DNA from: Undaria pinnatifida
Taxonomy: Eukaryota > Sar > Phaeophyceae > Laminariales > Alariaceae
Assembly: GCA_012845835.1 (NCBI GenBank)
Contig: JABAKD010000019.1
Location: forward strand, 12,020,344-12,084,343
DNA: 64,000 nt
Direction of reading: 5' to 3'
Shown piece after piece: positions 1 through 11,400 of the stretch. Both the position numbers and the translations under genes were made by a program. Positions within the stretch are counted from its first letter, which is position 1. Each line of letters begins with the position of its first letter. A model generated the notes under the pieces. The model ran no database searches and was not told where the DNA came from. It saw only the letters and a program-made list of their open reading frames with translations.

Positions 1-175
1 GTCGGGCCGGGTCGGGTCGGGTCGGGTCGGGTCGGGTCGGGTCGGGTCGGGTCGGGTCGGGTCGGGTCGGGTCGGGTCGGGTCAAGACGTCTCTAAATTC
101 TCGCGGGTCGGGTCGGGTCAGCTGGCCTGACCCGACCCGACCCGACTCGCGAAGTTTGACCTGACCCGTGAAAAG
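1..175. repeat. (GGGTC)n pentamer array with inverted end, in a dapB intron
   Basis: About 16 perfect GGGTC units fill bases 1-82. After a short spacer come two short runs in opposite orientation (GGGTCGGGTC, then CTGACCCGACCCGACCCGAC), so the right end can fold back. The block ends in GACCCGTGAAAA, an ending shared with other GGGTC blocks in the window. Confidence 0.85.
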
Positions 176-404
176 CCCTGATTATTTTGTTATTTTGTTA
201 TTTCGTACCAACAGCAACACCAGCAGCAGCCGTGGTGATGGGCTTTGGCGAAGGACGAAGTGTATACGTGACATATTTGTTTTAGGAGTTGTGCAGCGTA
301 CAGCTAAGCTACAGCAGCCGCTAGGCTTGATGTATGTAAGTGTGTGCAAAAGTAACCCTATCATTTTCCCGTCCCCACCCTTCGGCATGCCTCGGCGTCG
401 GCAG

Positions 405-3400
405 GGAAGCTCTGATGGCTGTCACGGAGGGTAGTGGAGTGTACGCCGTCATCGCGCCCAACATGGGCAAGCAGATCGTCGCGTTGCAGGTGGGAGAACA
501 TAAAACAGTAAATAGCTATCCCCAGGTTTTGGGGAACTACTGCTTGAAATTTCTGTGCATTTTTGTTTTTTGCAGATATGCTGCTTGCTCTCTCCGCGGC
601 CGCGTGCAAGCATGTGCCGCGAGAGACTTATTTTCCCCCGCGTCTAAGTAGCTACGTTGACGAAAAGAGCGGCGTGGGCGAGAAGATGGCCTATAAATCC
701 CCTAGGTTTCGCTCCCCGGGACCCTACCTTGGGATAGTGATGGGGACAGCACCCCCCGAGGGAACAATACCCCCCCCCCCCCCCCCCCCCCCCAGGGGCA
801 GTACGCCTCCTCTCCTCAAATTGTTCCATTACCCATGTCTGTATTTTGTCTGTCTTTTTGTCTTTCGGTCTATCTGTCTCCATGGCATGGGAACGTGCGG
901 TGGCCTTCTTTAGACGGCGATCGACAACATGGCGCGAGAGTTCCCTGGGTCGTTCAGCGACTACAAGCTTGAGGTAAGACTGCTCTGTTTTATATTATAT
1001 ATTTACGGATCAGGCAATGTGCGGCATGAGCTTTGACTTCAATCACGACACAAACGTTCCCAGGAACAGCGACAACAAGGGAAACACACAATAACTGAAA
1101 AGGAAAAGGAAATATGTGCACCTACTGTAGGCTTTCTGTTCGCGAGGCAGATTTAGGAAATTGTGAGATCATCATCGTCATCGTCATCATCACCACCATC
1201 ATCATCATCATCATTATCATCGTCGTTGTCGCGTCGTCATCGTACACCTCCCCCCCGCTCCCCCCTTTTACCTGTCAAGGCTTCGTTTTTGCTCGCCGTC
1301 TCATGTTTGTTGCTTTGGCTGTTTTGTGTTCGATGTGTTTTTGTGCGTTGTGTTTCGCGTTTTGTATTTTTCTGTTGCGCTTATTTTGTTTTCTTGTGGT
1401 TGTACGCGGGTGTACTTGTTTTGTTTTTATTTGTTCTGCATGCGTATTTATTTAGTGTGTGCATATGCTTGTAATTTTTGTGCGTGCTCTTGTGTTTTTT
1501 TTGGGTTGTGTTCCTGTGTTTTTTGTTTATATTTTTTGTTATGCTTTTGCTTTTGCTTTGTTTTGTGTGCTGTGTTTGTGTGTATTATGTCTTTCGTGAG
1601 TGTAGTGTGTGTTTTAACGTGTGCGTTCGTATGCGATTTTGTGGGTGTGCTCTTGTGTTTATTCGGTGTTGCCTAACCCCCTCACCCTCCTCCCCTGCCC
1701 CCCCCCTTGTCGAGACCAGATAACGGAGTCCCACCAATCGGCCAAGGCGGACACGAGCGGAACAGCGAAGGCTCTGGCAGCCGATTTTGCCACGCTCACG
1801 GGAGAAGACTACGACGTAGAGTCCATCAACAAGGTAAGCAAGTCATTTTATGAGTAATAATATTCACCATCTCGCAGCGGGGGGTAATACTACTGCAAAT
1901 GTTTGATTCAAGGTACACCAGGTATTATTTTTTGTACTCGAGGAAGAGACGATGTATCAAATCCGGAAAACAACAAACTAATTCACATTTTACTCCCCTG
2001 TTTTTCAGATATTGTGACTGGTCGCGGTCGCTTTCGTTTCGCGGGTTGGGTCGGGCAAGTGTGACCCGACTCGACCCGATCCGACCCGACGCGACCCGAC
2101 CCGACCCGACCCGACCCGACCCGACCCGACCCGACCCGACCCGACCCGACCCAACCCAACCCAACAAGTGAGATTCCGAACGCCGCCTGGCCCGGCCCGA
2201 CTCTGCCCGCGAGACATCCGCGGGTCGGGTCATGCGCCGTGAAAAAACTCTGCTACTTTCAAGTGTTTACCAGGTATATGTCGTGTTGTCCCCGAATCCC
2301 GACGTTGATAGATTTATGATTTATTCATCACCAGTATCTTCCCGAAAAAGCGCAATTGTTACTGATTTTATTGCTACTGCTGTTGTTGCCGCCCTAGATA
2401 AGATAATATGTTGCAGTGCGCGCCTCCGCTTTTTCCCTTCAAGACTACGTACACGTTTGGGGGGTTTATGTGTGAGGAATTATTGTGGGTTTGTTTTTTC
2501 CAGTATGTTTTTTTGTTCTGTTCTTGGGGCCAAGCTCAAATTCTCGTTGGAGGCAGATAGGTCCCTGATCTGTATGGTTTGCATGATCTAGGTCATGCAC
2601 GTTGTCGAGAAGGAACAAGTACGATCTGCATGGTTAGCACAGGGTTCTAGGGTTTCATCTGCACTTCACAGGTCCTGAAAAATGTGTCAATAGTAATAAC
2701 AGGTATAGGATCTAGATTATCTTGATCGTGATCTGTCCGCCGCGTGGATTATTTTTCTGTTCCTGACGTGCAATTTCTACATGGACCATCAGGTATCAGG
2801 ACTATGTATATTTTCCACCTGTCCTCCGACGCTGTGCAGTGCATAATGTTTTCCAATGGACTGCACGGTGAACTCTCATGTCCGTTTTTAGCCCAAAGGT
2901 TGACAACACAATACACCGAATACCATCACCCTCGCCCAACCCCTTCTCCTTCCTTCCCTGCGTGTAATATTGTTATTTTTTGGGGTTTGGTCTCTTATGA
3001 CGACTAGGTGCGCGATCGTGAGGGGCAACTGGCATTCGGCGTCCCGGAGGACAGCCTGGACGGCCACGCTTTCCACACCTACAGCCTCAAGAGCAACGAT
3101 GGGACGTGAGCAACCCTTGCTTGTCATCGACTGCAGAAGCAGTTTGGATACTTTGTAGTACTGTTGTTTCGAGGTCTCGCGTTCCGGCTCTTCTTCGTTC
3201 GCACCTCGCAGGCCACTTACCGTCAATATCTCGAAGCAAACGAGAGGCTTTCATGCTCGTTCGCACTTTACGTTGGGGCCCGCCCCGGCATTTTCGACGG
3301 TCCACTCTCCCACCCACCCACATACCCCACCCACCCACTCACCAACCCACTCACCCACTTTCTCCCCCCCCCCCCCCCCACCCCATCCATCCATCCATCC

Positions 3401-4171
3401 CTGCACCCCCCATACCTGCTCACCCCTCCACCCCCCCTCTGCACTCCCCCCCCCCTCCCCCCCCCGCCCAACCTCCATTCGCCCACCCCATCGACATGTA
3501 TGCCTTGAATCCATACCCCCCACCCTCCATGGTATTGCACCACCTACCCTTCCCCACTCCACAGACATCTACGCCCCCCCTCCCCCCGCACCACGGCCTT
3601 GAATACCCCCCCCCCCGCGGTTCGTCGATTAAGTAATAACGTGGGCAAAAGGCAGACCTTCTGATTGAAGGTCGTCTATGACGCAAAATCAAAAGAACGT
3701 CGTCGGCAAAACTCCACACGACAGCCTTTGGAAGCACCTCTTTCGAGCGAGAAACATGACGCCGAACCCACAGGACGTCGGCGAATCCTCACGTTTTTTG
3801 TGATAGGCTGTAACAGGTATATGGAAGAAACGTGATGAGCGTCCAAAGGTTGGAAGTGTCTCTATTAGGAGTAGGAAGTAGGAACGGTGCTCCGCCTGGC
3901 AAGGGGTGCGTGGTCAGTATTCAAATGACAAAGGAAAGCACCAAATGCGCGCCCCCCCCCGCCCCCGCCCCCCCTCCCCCCCCACCCTTTTGATCTTGCG
4001 CCGCCTACCCTACCCAGTGTTGAATTTCAGTTCCGGCACAACGTTTGCGGGCGACGCATGTACGCCGAAGGCACGGCCGATGCAGTCGATTTTTTAGCCG
4101 GCAAGGCGACGGCGGGGGCGGAGAAACGAGTGTACAACATGCTCGATGTCCTTCGTGAGGGCGGGATGTAA
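405..4171 (+). CDS. dapB: Dihydrodipicolinate reductase, plant-type (3' five exons; 5' end outside window)
   Basis: DapB reduces the dihydrodipicolinate precursor with NAD(P)H in diaminopimelate/lysine synthesis, a plastid pathway in plants and algae. Exons: 405-489, 914-973, 1720-1833, 3008-3105, 4018-4171 (TAA 4169-4171), together 169 codons plus stop. All junctions are GT-AG and the phases fit: the first exon starts with the last base of a codon, the next three junctions are phase 0, and the last splits a Thr codon (AC|T). Family motifs in order are GVYAVIAPNMGKQ, the ESHQSAKADTSGTAKA active-site segment with its catalytic Lys, GVPEDSLDGHAFHTY, and the C-terminal HNVCGRRMYAEGTADAV followed by LYNMLDVLREG-like residues. 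This is the plant form, not the bacterial HHRxKxDxPSGTA form. The NAD-binding half must lie left of base 1; bases 1-404 are intron. The introns carry (GGGTC)n, TCA and T/G-rich repeats. Identity is confident; exon edges are read by eye. Confidence 0.9.
1168..1225. repeat. (TCA)n microsatellite
   Basis: An imperfect ATC/TCA triplet run inside dapB intron 3 (974-1719). It is followed by a 380-base T/G-rich stretch (1290-1670) that is nearly free of A and C on the sense strand. That stretch gives several long but meaningless Cys/Phe/Val-rich open frames. Confidence 0.8.
2038..2235. repeat. (CCCGA)n pentamer array, inverted relative to the one at 1-175
   Basis: Within dapB intron 4, GGGTTGGGTCGGG leads into about 14 CCCGA units (2080-2160). 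The block closes with GCGGGTCGGGTCA and GTGAAAAAAC. The layout (GGGTC head, CCCGA body, GTGAAAA tail) matches the blocks at 1-175, 40240-40545 and 47150-47340. Confidence 0.8.
3290..3612. repeat. C-rich low-complexity tract (CCCA/CCAT)
   Basis: Intron sequence between the last two dapB exons. It is almost purely C with interspersed A and T (CACC, CATC units and C homopolymers). The open frames on both strands here are compositional. Confidence 0.8.
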
Positions 4172-4199
4172 AAGCGAGACGTACGTTGGGAGGGTGCGG

Positions 4200-5432
4200 C
4201 GTAAAAACGAGATGTGCCTTCGCGAGGGCAGGACGCGTAAAAGGAGTTTCCGGTTGGTATCGACGGAGCTTCCCCCCCATTTTTGACCGACTGCTGCCTT
4301 GCCTTATTAGCCGGTGAGCACAAAAAAAAAGTGGCGTTTTTTTTTAACGCGTTTTTTTTTACAGTTTCGGCCACACGACGGAGGCAGTCCGCGCTGCCGA
4401 AGTTACTGGGGGGATGACTTGCTGTGGAGTCTGAACTTCCGTTCCATCCCAAGGAGATTGGCGACACGTAGGCAGCATTTGATGCTTGCTCGTTCTGCCG
4501 CGCACTCACAACTAGGCGGTTGGTTAGACCGCTTTTATTTTATTTTTTATCGCAATGCAGCAGTGGCTCCTCTATAATGCCGGTAAGTGCCAGCCGGGTG
4601 GCGGCAACCGGCACTAACCCGCATGCTGCTATTACTGTTTTTCCTGCATGTGCCAGACGATTTCACAGGCACTATAGTGGGCAACCGGCACTATAGAAGG
4701 ACCTCTACTGTGCTATTATCAAGTCCAAAGGGTTAACCCCGGTAGAGGTGCAGTCACGTTGTTGGGCAAAATCATTTGGAATTAGAGTGAGATGATTGTT
4801 GCAGCGGTGAGAGGGTTAACACGGAGGGAAGGACGTTTAGGCGGGGGTAGGGTGGGCTTCAAGGGTTTCCAGCTGTTTCGGCGGAGACCTTTTTTTTTAC
4901 GGTTGTAGTCTTGACCCTTTTTAAAAATGATAAAAACAGCCCACACTGATTCCAAGTAGTTTTCTCTCGGAAACGTGGGTGCGGTTTTAACGGGATTAAC
5001 TTGGGGTAGCAGGGGTTGAGGCGGACGCACGTGGGATGCAAAGGGTTTCCAGCGATTTCGATGGAGGCCTTTTTTGACGACTGCTGCCTCGGCTGGGGGG
5101 GGGGGAGTCGAGGCGGGGTAGAGGGGGTGCAGTAGAGGGTTTCCGGTTATTTTTGTTTAGGCCTTCTTTGATACACTGTTGCCGTTTCCGAGGGGGGGGT
5201 TGAAGCGGGGGTGGTAGAGGGGATGTCGGTTTCAGAAAAAATTAGTGGAGGCCCTTGTTGAACGGCTGCTGCCTCGGCTGGGGGGGGGATGGTTGGGGCG
5301 GGGGTATTTTAGAGGGAGTGTGAAGGGATTCTGGCGATTTCGGTGGAGGCTTTTTTAATGATTGTGGCCATTTCCGGGGGGTGGGGGTAACGAGTTTCCG
5401 CTGATTTCGGCGGGGGCCGTTTATGAACTACG
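4200..5432. repeat. Degenerate tandem repeat, unit roughly 100-115 bp
   Basis: Each unit reads roughly GGGTTTCCrGcgaTTTcGgyGGAGGCC, a T run, GACnrCTGCTGCC, then TCGGCTGGGGGG. Recognisable starts lie near 4232, 4863, 5043, 5140, 5232, 5325 and 5390. The first unit sits only about 60 bases after the dapB stop codon, and the family then pauses over the MITE-like element at 4558-4710. Confidence 0.65.
4558..4710. mobile_element. MITE-like element with CCGGCACTATA-type terminal inverted repeats
   Basis: The left end CAGCAGTGGCTCCTCTATAA, continuing TGCCGGT, is an imperfect inverted match (about 27 bp) to the right end ACCGGCACTATAGAAGGACC, continuing TCTACTG. It belongs with the 57979-58168 element and the array at 29669-30118. 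About 150 bp, no coding capacity. Confidence 0.6.
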
Positions 5433-6250
5433 GGCCCTTTATAGGTTGCTTGGGTTGACGAAGATGCGCCGTTCCATCGCTTGTGATGACGATGCAGGCG
5501 ATCAACACAACAGCGGTTTGGTGCTGACCACGACATTTTTTTTGTGTGGGTCCTGTTGACCGCCTCTATGGGGAGTAGGTGATAGCCTAAATGGCAAGCA
5601 TATGAAGTACCAGGTATCAGGGTATATGATTTGTGGTAGTTGTTTGTGCGTGTCTTGTCCTTCTTTTTCTTTTTATTTATATTTGAAGCGCAAGGATGTG
5701 TGCCGCGTTCTGAAAAACAAGACCTTCACGTTGGCGCTGTTGTTGTCTTCCGCGCAGCATCTTTTGAGTTCTCCATGGCCACCTTCAGCCAACTCAACGT
5801 GTGGGTTTATTTTTTTTTTCTTTAAATGACCCCCGACTCTGTCTTTCTTCAAGCTATTTTTCCGCGGAACGTGACTTCCGTGATGGGGGGCTTGGCATTT
5901 GGTCATTCCAAACGAACCCAAAAATGTCGACTAACATCTCGAGAAACGCGCCAAATTTTAAAAAGTGCCACTCTCGGGTATTGTCTACAGCTGGATTGCG
6001 CCGTGCTCAATGCGCGCCACTTGCGGAATCACATCTCGACGCTCTGAAAGCTCTCTTGAGTGCCGATACTATCGATATCTCGACGGCACGTTTTTGCTTG
6101 CCTTGAAGAGGTTCACTGGGTTGCCGGATCGTCGTCGGTGGACGTTTTCTTCCTAAGGTGCAAAACGAGAATGCTGTCGTAAAAAATGGGTTAAGATGGG
6201 TTAAGGAGCCCTGTCATTCAGAAAATGATATTGGCCCAAAAGAGCTACCT

Positions 6251-6640
6251 GTTAAGGTATTAGTCTAGTGGGGTATTAGTCCGTTTGACCGCTTGCAAAA
6301 GGTCAACCAATAGCTTACCCAAACTAGAAGCCCTATAACACTTACCCCCCCCTGAAACGGCGGGATAGCAGGTCGGCCGATATATACGGGCGGACCTAGG
6401 TCAATATCCAAGCGATTTCATTCCCTGGGTATACCGGAGAGAGTATTTTTCAAGTTCGACATGGGGAAAGTCTGAAAAAAAGTTTATTATTTGTGGTGAA
6501 TGTGGGATTTGAACCCACGACCCAAAAAAAGCCATGGTCTGTCGACGACGCCATTTGTTAAGGGCTTAGTGGGGTACTAGTCCGTTTGACCACTTGCACA
6601 AGGTTAACCAATAGCTTACCCAAACTAAGCCTTATAACAC
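6251..6640 (-). mobile_element. tRNA-like SINE/TRIM-like repeat, copy 1
   Basis: A 390-bp element bounded by direct repeats of about 85-90 bp (6251-6341 and 6557-6640; core TAGTCCGTTTGACC, then CAATAGCTTACCCAAACTA). On the minus strand the repeat contains an A-box-like TGGTCAAACGGACTA. About 85 nt further on, GTGGGTTCAAATCCCAC resembles a B box/T arm. The interior shares CCTGAAACGGCGGGATAGCA with the second copy at 27436-27808. No reading frame. Confidence 0.65.
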
Positions 6641-6641
6641 A

Positions 6642-6720
6642 ACGCCAACCTTGTCATACGAAACCCATCCAAATGAACTCAAATTTGGATAATTACACTC
6701 CTTTTGAGGCCGTATCTTAA
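6642..6720 (-). repeat. 80-bp dispersed repeat (copy 1, inverted)
   Basis: Reverse complement of the repeats at 25353-25430 and 26384-26462. The shared ends are TTAAGATACGGCCTCGAAAG and GGTTTCGTATGATAAGGTTG. Confidence 0.75.
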
Positions 6721-6829
6721 CATACCAATATCGCAGCACACATCGTTACACGTGTTCGGCGTACCTGGTGGACAGACAGGTGTGTGTATATTAGAGAGGG
6801 AAACGTCGTCAAAAAATGACACGTACAGT

Positions 6830-8190
6830 CAGTATCGGCCACACAAGATAGCCGGCGGGGCTGCCGGCGGGCAGGGGGCGGGGTGCCCGACACGTAATGC
6901 ATGGAGCCCCACACAACATGCGTGAAGGTCGGTGACACTTGCATCACATACCCAGCTGCAGGCTATTTGACGCTCGATTTGTTCGTGCCCGTCATCGTTT
7001 TCGCGAAACGGGTGAAAATGAACTCATATATACTGTATGACGGTTACAACGTTTTGGTCCACACACGGCCACACGAGCAAGTCGGGGCTGCTGAGATGTG
7101 TGTGCCCGAAGTGTGATGCATAATATGACGGGCGCAGGTTGGTGATGCTCGTATCGTACCTACCGCTGCAGGCTATATTTCTAGACCCTCGATTATAGTT
7201 CGCGCTCGGCCTCGTGTTTTTTTCAAAACGGGTAATCATAACCTGAAGTAGACCATTCGTTACAGCAGTATCGGCCACACCAAGCTAGCGGGCTGCTGGA
7301 GGTAGGGTGTGTCCGAGCTGCAAAAAGCATGGAGCTGCACGACAAGCGAGTATAGGTTGGCGATACTCGTACCGCTGCGCGCTTTTCCTAACTGCAGACA
7401 AACGGTCGATGGATACCTGGTATGATAAGATCGCACCCACTTGCCGCTTCTGCGAAAAGGGCGAAACGGGTAAAAAGAAATGGTGGCGGTGTAAAATCTA
7501 CATTATTATATCGATTAGACTACAGCATTATTGATGGCCATCGGCCACCCAAACAAGCCCGGGCCGTTGGAGTAGGGGACGTTTCCGAAGTTCAATGTAG
7601 GACTATCTACACGACACACGAGTGTAGGTTGGTTATGCACACGGGTAGATACCGCTTCACGGTCTTCCCAAACGCTCGGTAATATCGCACTCGCTCTCCG
7701 TGTGGTTTTGGCGAAACGGGAAACGGGTTAAAATAAACTCGAAAAGACGGCTACAGCATCGTCGATCGGATCGGGAATAATCGGGAGCGTCGGCCACACG
7801 AGGAAGCCCCGGCTGCTGGGGTGTGGTAGGGGATGTGTCCGAACTGCAGGGCCTGTATGGAGAAGGTGCTTGGTATGCACGCAACATGCTGTGGTACTCG
7901 CAACGTTTCACGTTCTTACTATTTAGACGAATATAATAAACGCTCCGTCGATAAGACAAGATCGCACCCACTCGTCGTTTCTGCGAAACGGGCGAAATGG
8001 GCGAGAACAAAAAGTGTTTTATCAATAACGGTTACGGCATCATCGGCCACACGAAGTAAGCCGGGGCTGCTTGGCACGAAAGCGGGCGATGTGCCCGAGG
8101 TGCAATGCATGCCCCTGCACGACACGCGCGCAGGTTGGTGATACTCGTACACTCGTGCCGGTACACGCTCTTCCTAGACGCTCGAGAAGA
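6830..8190. repeat. Satellite-like tandem array, unit about 205-270 bp, about six copies
   Basis: Diverged units each begin near TCGGCCACACrAA and continue through GGGGCTGC, GTGyCCGA, TGCATGnnnCTGCACGACAC, GTTGGTGATACTCGTACC and GCGAAACGGGT. Starts are near 6835, 7065, 7271, 7541, 7790 and 8043. The array ends about 220 bp before the CSP41-like start codon, so it may overlap that promoter. A lone related fragment may lie at 23030-23075. No conserved reading frame. Confidence 0.75.
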
Positions 8191-8368
8191 TCCCTGACTT
8201 ATTTGCCGGTTTGGGGGGGACAAAAAGTCCCCAGTTCCCTACCACCCAAGGCTTCAATATTTCTACGAAATAACTCCAAGTTTGCATGTTATCCCTGATT
8301 CCCCGTTGGCAAAAGCTTCCATATTTTCAATCGAATTGCGCCGCCTCCTGTAATTTGAGGACGAAGCT

Positions 8369-8399
8369 ACAGCAGCAGTACAACATCTACTGCTGCTGT
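8369..8399 (+). promoter_or_regulatory. 12-bp perfect hairpin in the presumed 5' leader of the CSP41-like gene
   Basis: ACAGCAGCAGTA (8369-8380) and TACTGCTGCTGT (8388-8399) form a perfect 12-bp stem with a 7-nt loop. It lies 18 bases before the ATG at 8418. The inverted repeat is seen directly; a regulatory role is inference. Confidence 0.55.
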
Positions 8400-8417
8400 G
8401 TCTGTCGAGAGTTGACC

Positions 8418-11400
8418 ATGGTTCAAGCAGGAGTATCGATGCTCGCCTTCCTGGCTTTCGTTGCCGGGCCCGGCATGGTGGCCGGCTTCGCTTTGTCCCC
8501 GAGCACGATGAGCGCTCGCCGAGGCGCCGTGAGCATGTCTGCGGAGAAGCAGAGGGTGCTGGTGATCGGGGGCACTCGATTCAGCGGGCTGTACCTCACT
8601 AAGGAGCTGCACTCCCGGGGGCATGAGGTACGAGCTGTGGGGAGGGCAGTGGCTGATGTGTATTCGTAAAACTCGAGAGTTATACGCATGCCATCGCACT
8701 GTCATAAAGCAGAGCTTGTCTTTGGAATCGCTGAGATGATTCCGATGTCAGCAGTCGTACGTACGCGCTATGACAACGCTAGCATGATGTTATTTGTCTA
8801 GAGTTTAGAGAAGATGTTGTTTGTTGCTCTCCTTGCGCATGCTGTCGTATCATGTATATCATGCGGTCTGCGGGCTATATTGGCCGGGGGTAGAGGGTGT
8901 CATACACGGCCGGGATGGGGTGATACATAGCGTGCATGACGATGAAGACAACGGCAGGCGATGTTCGTGGCTCTGGTGGTAGTCTATTTGGTCACGCGGA
9001 TAGCCGGCATGGGGGTTGGGTTTGTTCCGTCGCTTATCACTCACGAAGGTACTTGTCAGAAGCATGCTGTTCTTTACGAGCGGTGCTTTTATACGAACAT
9101 GAACGAACATGATTACCCGCGATTGTCTACTGCTCCTGTTGCTGTAGAGCAGGAGTAGGCCTGCATGTTTCCAATTGCTTTTTCCTCGCCGTGTTTTTCT
9201 TCTTTCTTATTGTTTTTTGTTTCGTTTTTTTTTTTTCCTCTTGTTTTGCAAATAGTCTGATGTGCTGGTTTGCATCCTCTTTTAGCCCGCGTGTCCACTG
9301 CTGTGGTCATTGCATGACCAAAATCACCTACTGCTGTTACTGCATTTGCAATATGTATCCCTGTCTCAATAGCTTCTGACCACATAGCTAGAAAAAAAAA
9401 AAACTATCGTAGGAGGCATCGGCACGGACACTGGTTGTGCTGGGTGTAGATGGGTGAAAATATCGGTGTAATGTGAAATAACACAGACCAGCCCAAACGA
9501 GTTTATAGCTTAGTCTAAACAGAATGCGCCACTTGCGGCAACAAGAGGGGAACCACTAGACTGCGAAGCACCAGCAGAGGCCGATCGAACGAACTACGAT
9601 GCAAAAACCATCAAACGCGCACGCAAACACTCTTTTTGCCTCTCAACCCCCCGCCCCCACAACCCCCCCCAGCAACCCTCCCGACCCCTACACCCACCGG
9701 ACAGTAAAAATGGCAGAAAACACAACGCTAGAACCGGCAATAACACATTCCCACGCTCTTCTTTCGTCTCCGCCCCCCACCCCATACGTACCCCCCCCAC
9801 TCCTGCCCCCCCTCCCCCCCCCGATCCTGTTCCCTACTGCCATCGCCGGCGATGCTCAGGTGGTCCTGTACAACCGCGGAAAGACAGCCAACAAGCAGCT
9901 GCCTTGCGAATCGGACGCAGAGTACGCCAAACGCTCGGCGGAAGTGAAGACCATCGTCGGCGACCGCAAGGACCCGGAGGTACATGCGAACTTTTAGTAT
10001 CTTTTCTTGTCGCGCGCAACATGCATGTGCCTATTTTTTCTTCAATTTTCCTTGCGAATCCGACGCGGAGTATGCGAAACGATCGGACAAGGTTAGTAGC
10101 GTCATCGGCGACTGCAAGGGCCCGGTGGTACATTAGGGATTGTAGTGTTTTTTTGTCGCACGTGACATGTGCCTGGTACTTTATGTACATTTGCGAGTTT
10201 CTTGGTTTGCGTACGATATGCAACTTTTTTGTCGTAACAGACATGTATGTGCCGCTTTTAAGCGGCCGCCTTCCAAATCCGACGCGGTGTTCGCTGAACG
10301 CTCGGCGGAGATTAAGAACACCATCGTCAACGGTGAGGACCCGGAGATATATGTGCAATGTATTACCTGTTTTTCGTCGCACATGAAGTTAGGTATCTAT
10401 CTATTTTTCAGTTTACATCCGTTACACTTTTTTTTGTCGCATGTGACATGTTTGTACTTCGGAGTATCTCTTTTTTTCAATTTCCTTGAGAATCCGACGC
10501 GGAATGCGCTAAACGTTCGGTGGAGGTTAAGACCATCATCGGCGATCGCAAGGACGCGGAGGTACATACGGAATATGACACCTTTTTTGTTGCGGGTGGC
10601 ACTGTACGATACCAGGTATGCCTGTTTTTTTCAAGACATGCTGGTATTTACAGCACATGCCTTTTGTTGTCGTAGGTGGCACGCATGTATCTCTTTTTTC
10701 CATGCCCCTTGCGAACCCGACGCGCAGAAAGCTAACCGCTCAGAGGACGTGAATGCCATGCCATACTCGGCGACTGCACAGTGCAAGAACACGAAGGTAT
10801 ATACAGGTGTAGTACTTTTTTGTCGCACACGGCATGTAAGACCATCGTCGGCGACCGCGAGGACCCGGGGGTACGGACGATATGTACCTTTTTTTGTCAC
10901 ACGTATTTACCAGGTAAGACTCATCGGTGACCGCAAAGAGCCGGAAGTACGTACGAAATATTGTGCCTTTTTTGTCCCACACGACTTGTAGCCTTCTAGT
11001 TTTCCTTTCAATTTGTTTTTGTGCGCTAAAGTACGTGTGGAAGTGGAGATACTGGCTATCATGAACCGAATCCCCCCCTCTCCTCCCCCAACTTCCCCCC
11101 CTTCATTTCCCCCCCCTCCCCCCACCCCTCCCCTCGGCCTTTTTTTCGGCCTCTTGGCAGATTTGCCAGTCTACCCTGGGAGGGGAGAAATTCGACGCCG
11201 TGTTCGACATGAACGCCCGCGCGATGACGGACACGAAGGCTGTGGCCGACGTGTTCAAGGGAAAGGTCGACCACTACGTATTCATGAGCTCCGCAGGGGT
11301 GTACCTCAAGTCGGAGCTCATGCCCCACCGCGAGGTGAGGAACCGAAAGTGCAAAAAAAAAAAAAAATAGTAAGAGAAAAAAAGTAATAAAACGTGGTTG

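Larger units (their letters stand above)
4172..8417. other. Intergenic region between dapB and the CSP41-like gene
   Basis: No gene was recognised. The region holds a degenerate tandem repeat (about 4200-5430), a MITE-like element (4558-4710), a tRNA-like SINE copy (6251-6640), an 80-bp dispersed repeat (6642-6720), a satellite array (6830-8190) and a hairpin just before the next start codon. About 5440-6200 shows no structure I can name. Confidence 0.7.

Noticed and set aside
1..82. (GGGTC)n as a telomere end
   Set aside because: Other blocks of the same pentamer are internal, in both orientations, and dapB exons follow directly.
575..650. Extra dapB exon in the first visible intron (after a TTTTGCAG acceptor)
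   Set aside because: Joining 489 directly to 914 gives the expected family sequence (GKQIVALQ then TAIDNMAREF) with no gap.
1114..1676. Overlapping Cys/Phe/Val-rich frames
   Set aside because: They lie in a dapB intron of T/G-biased sequence and cross confirmed splice borders.
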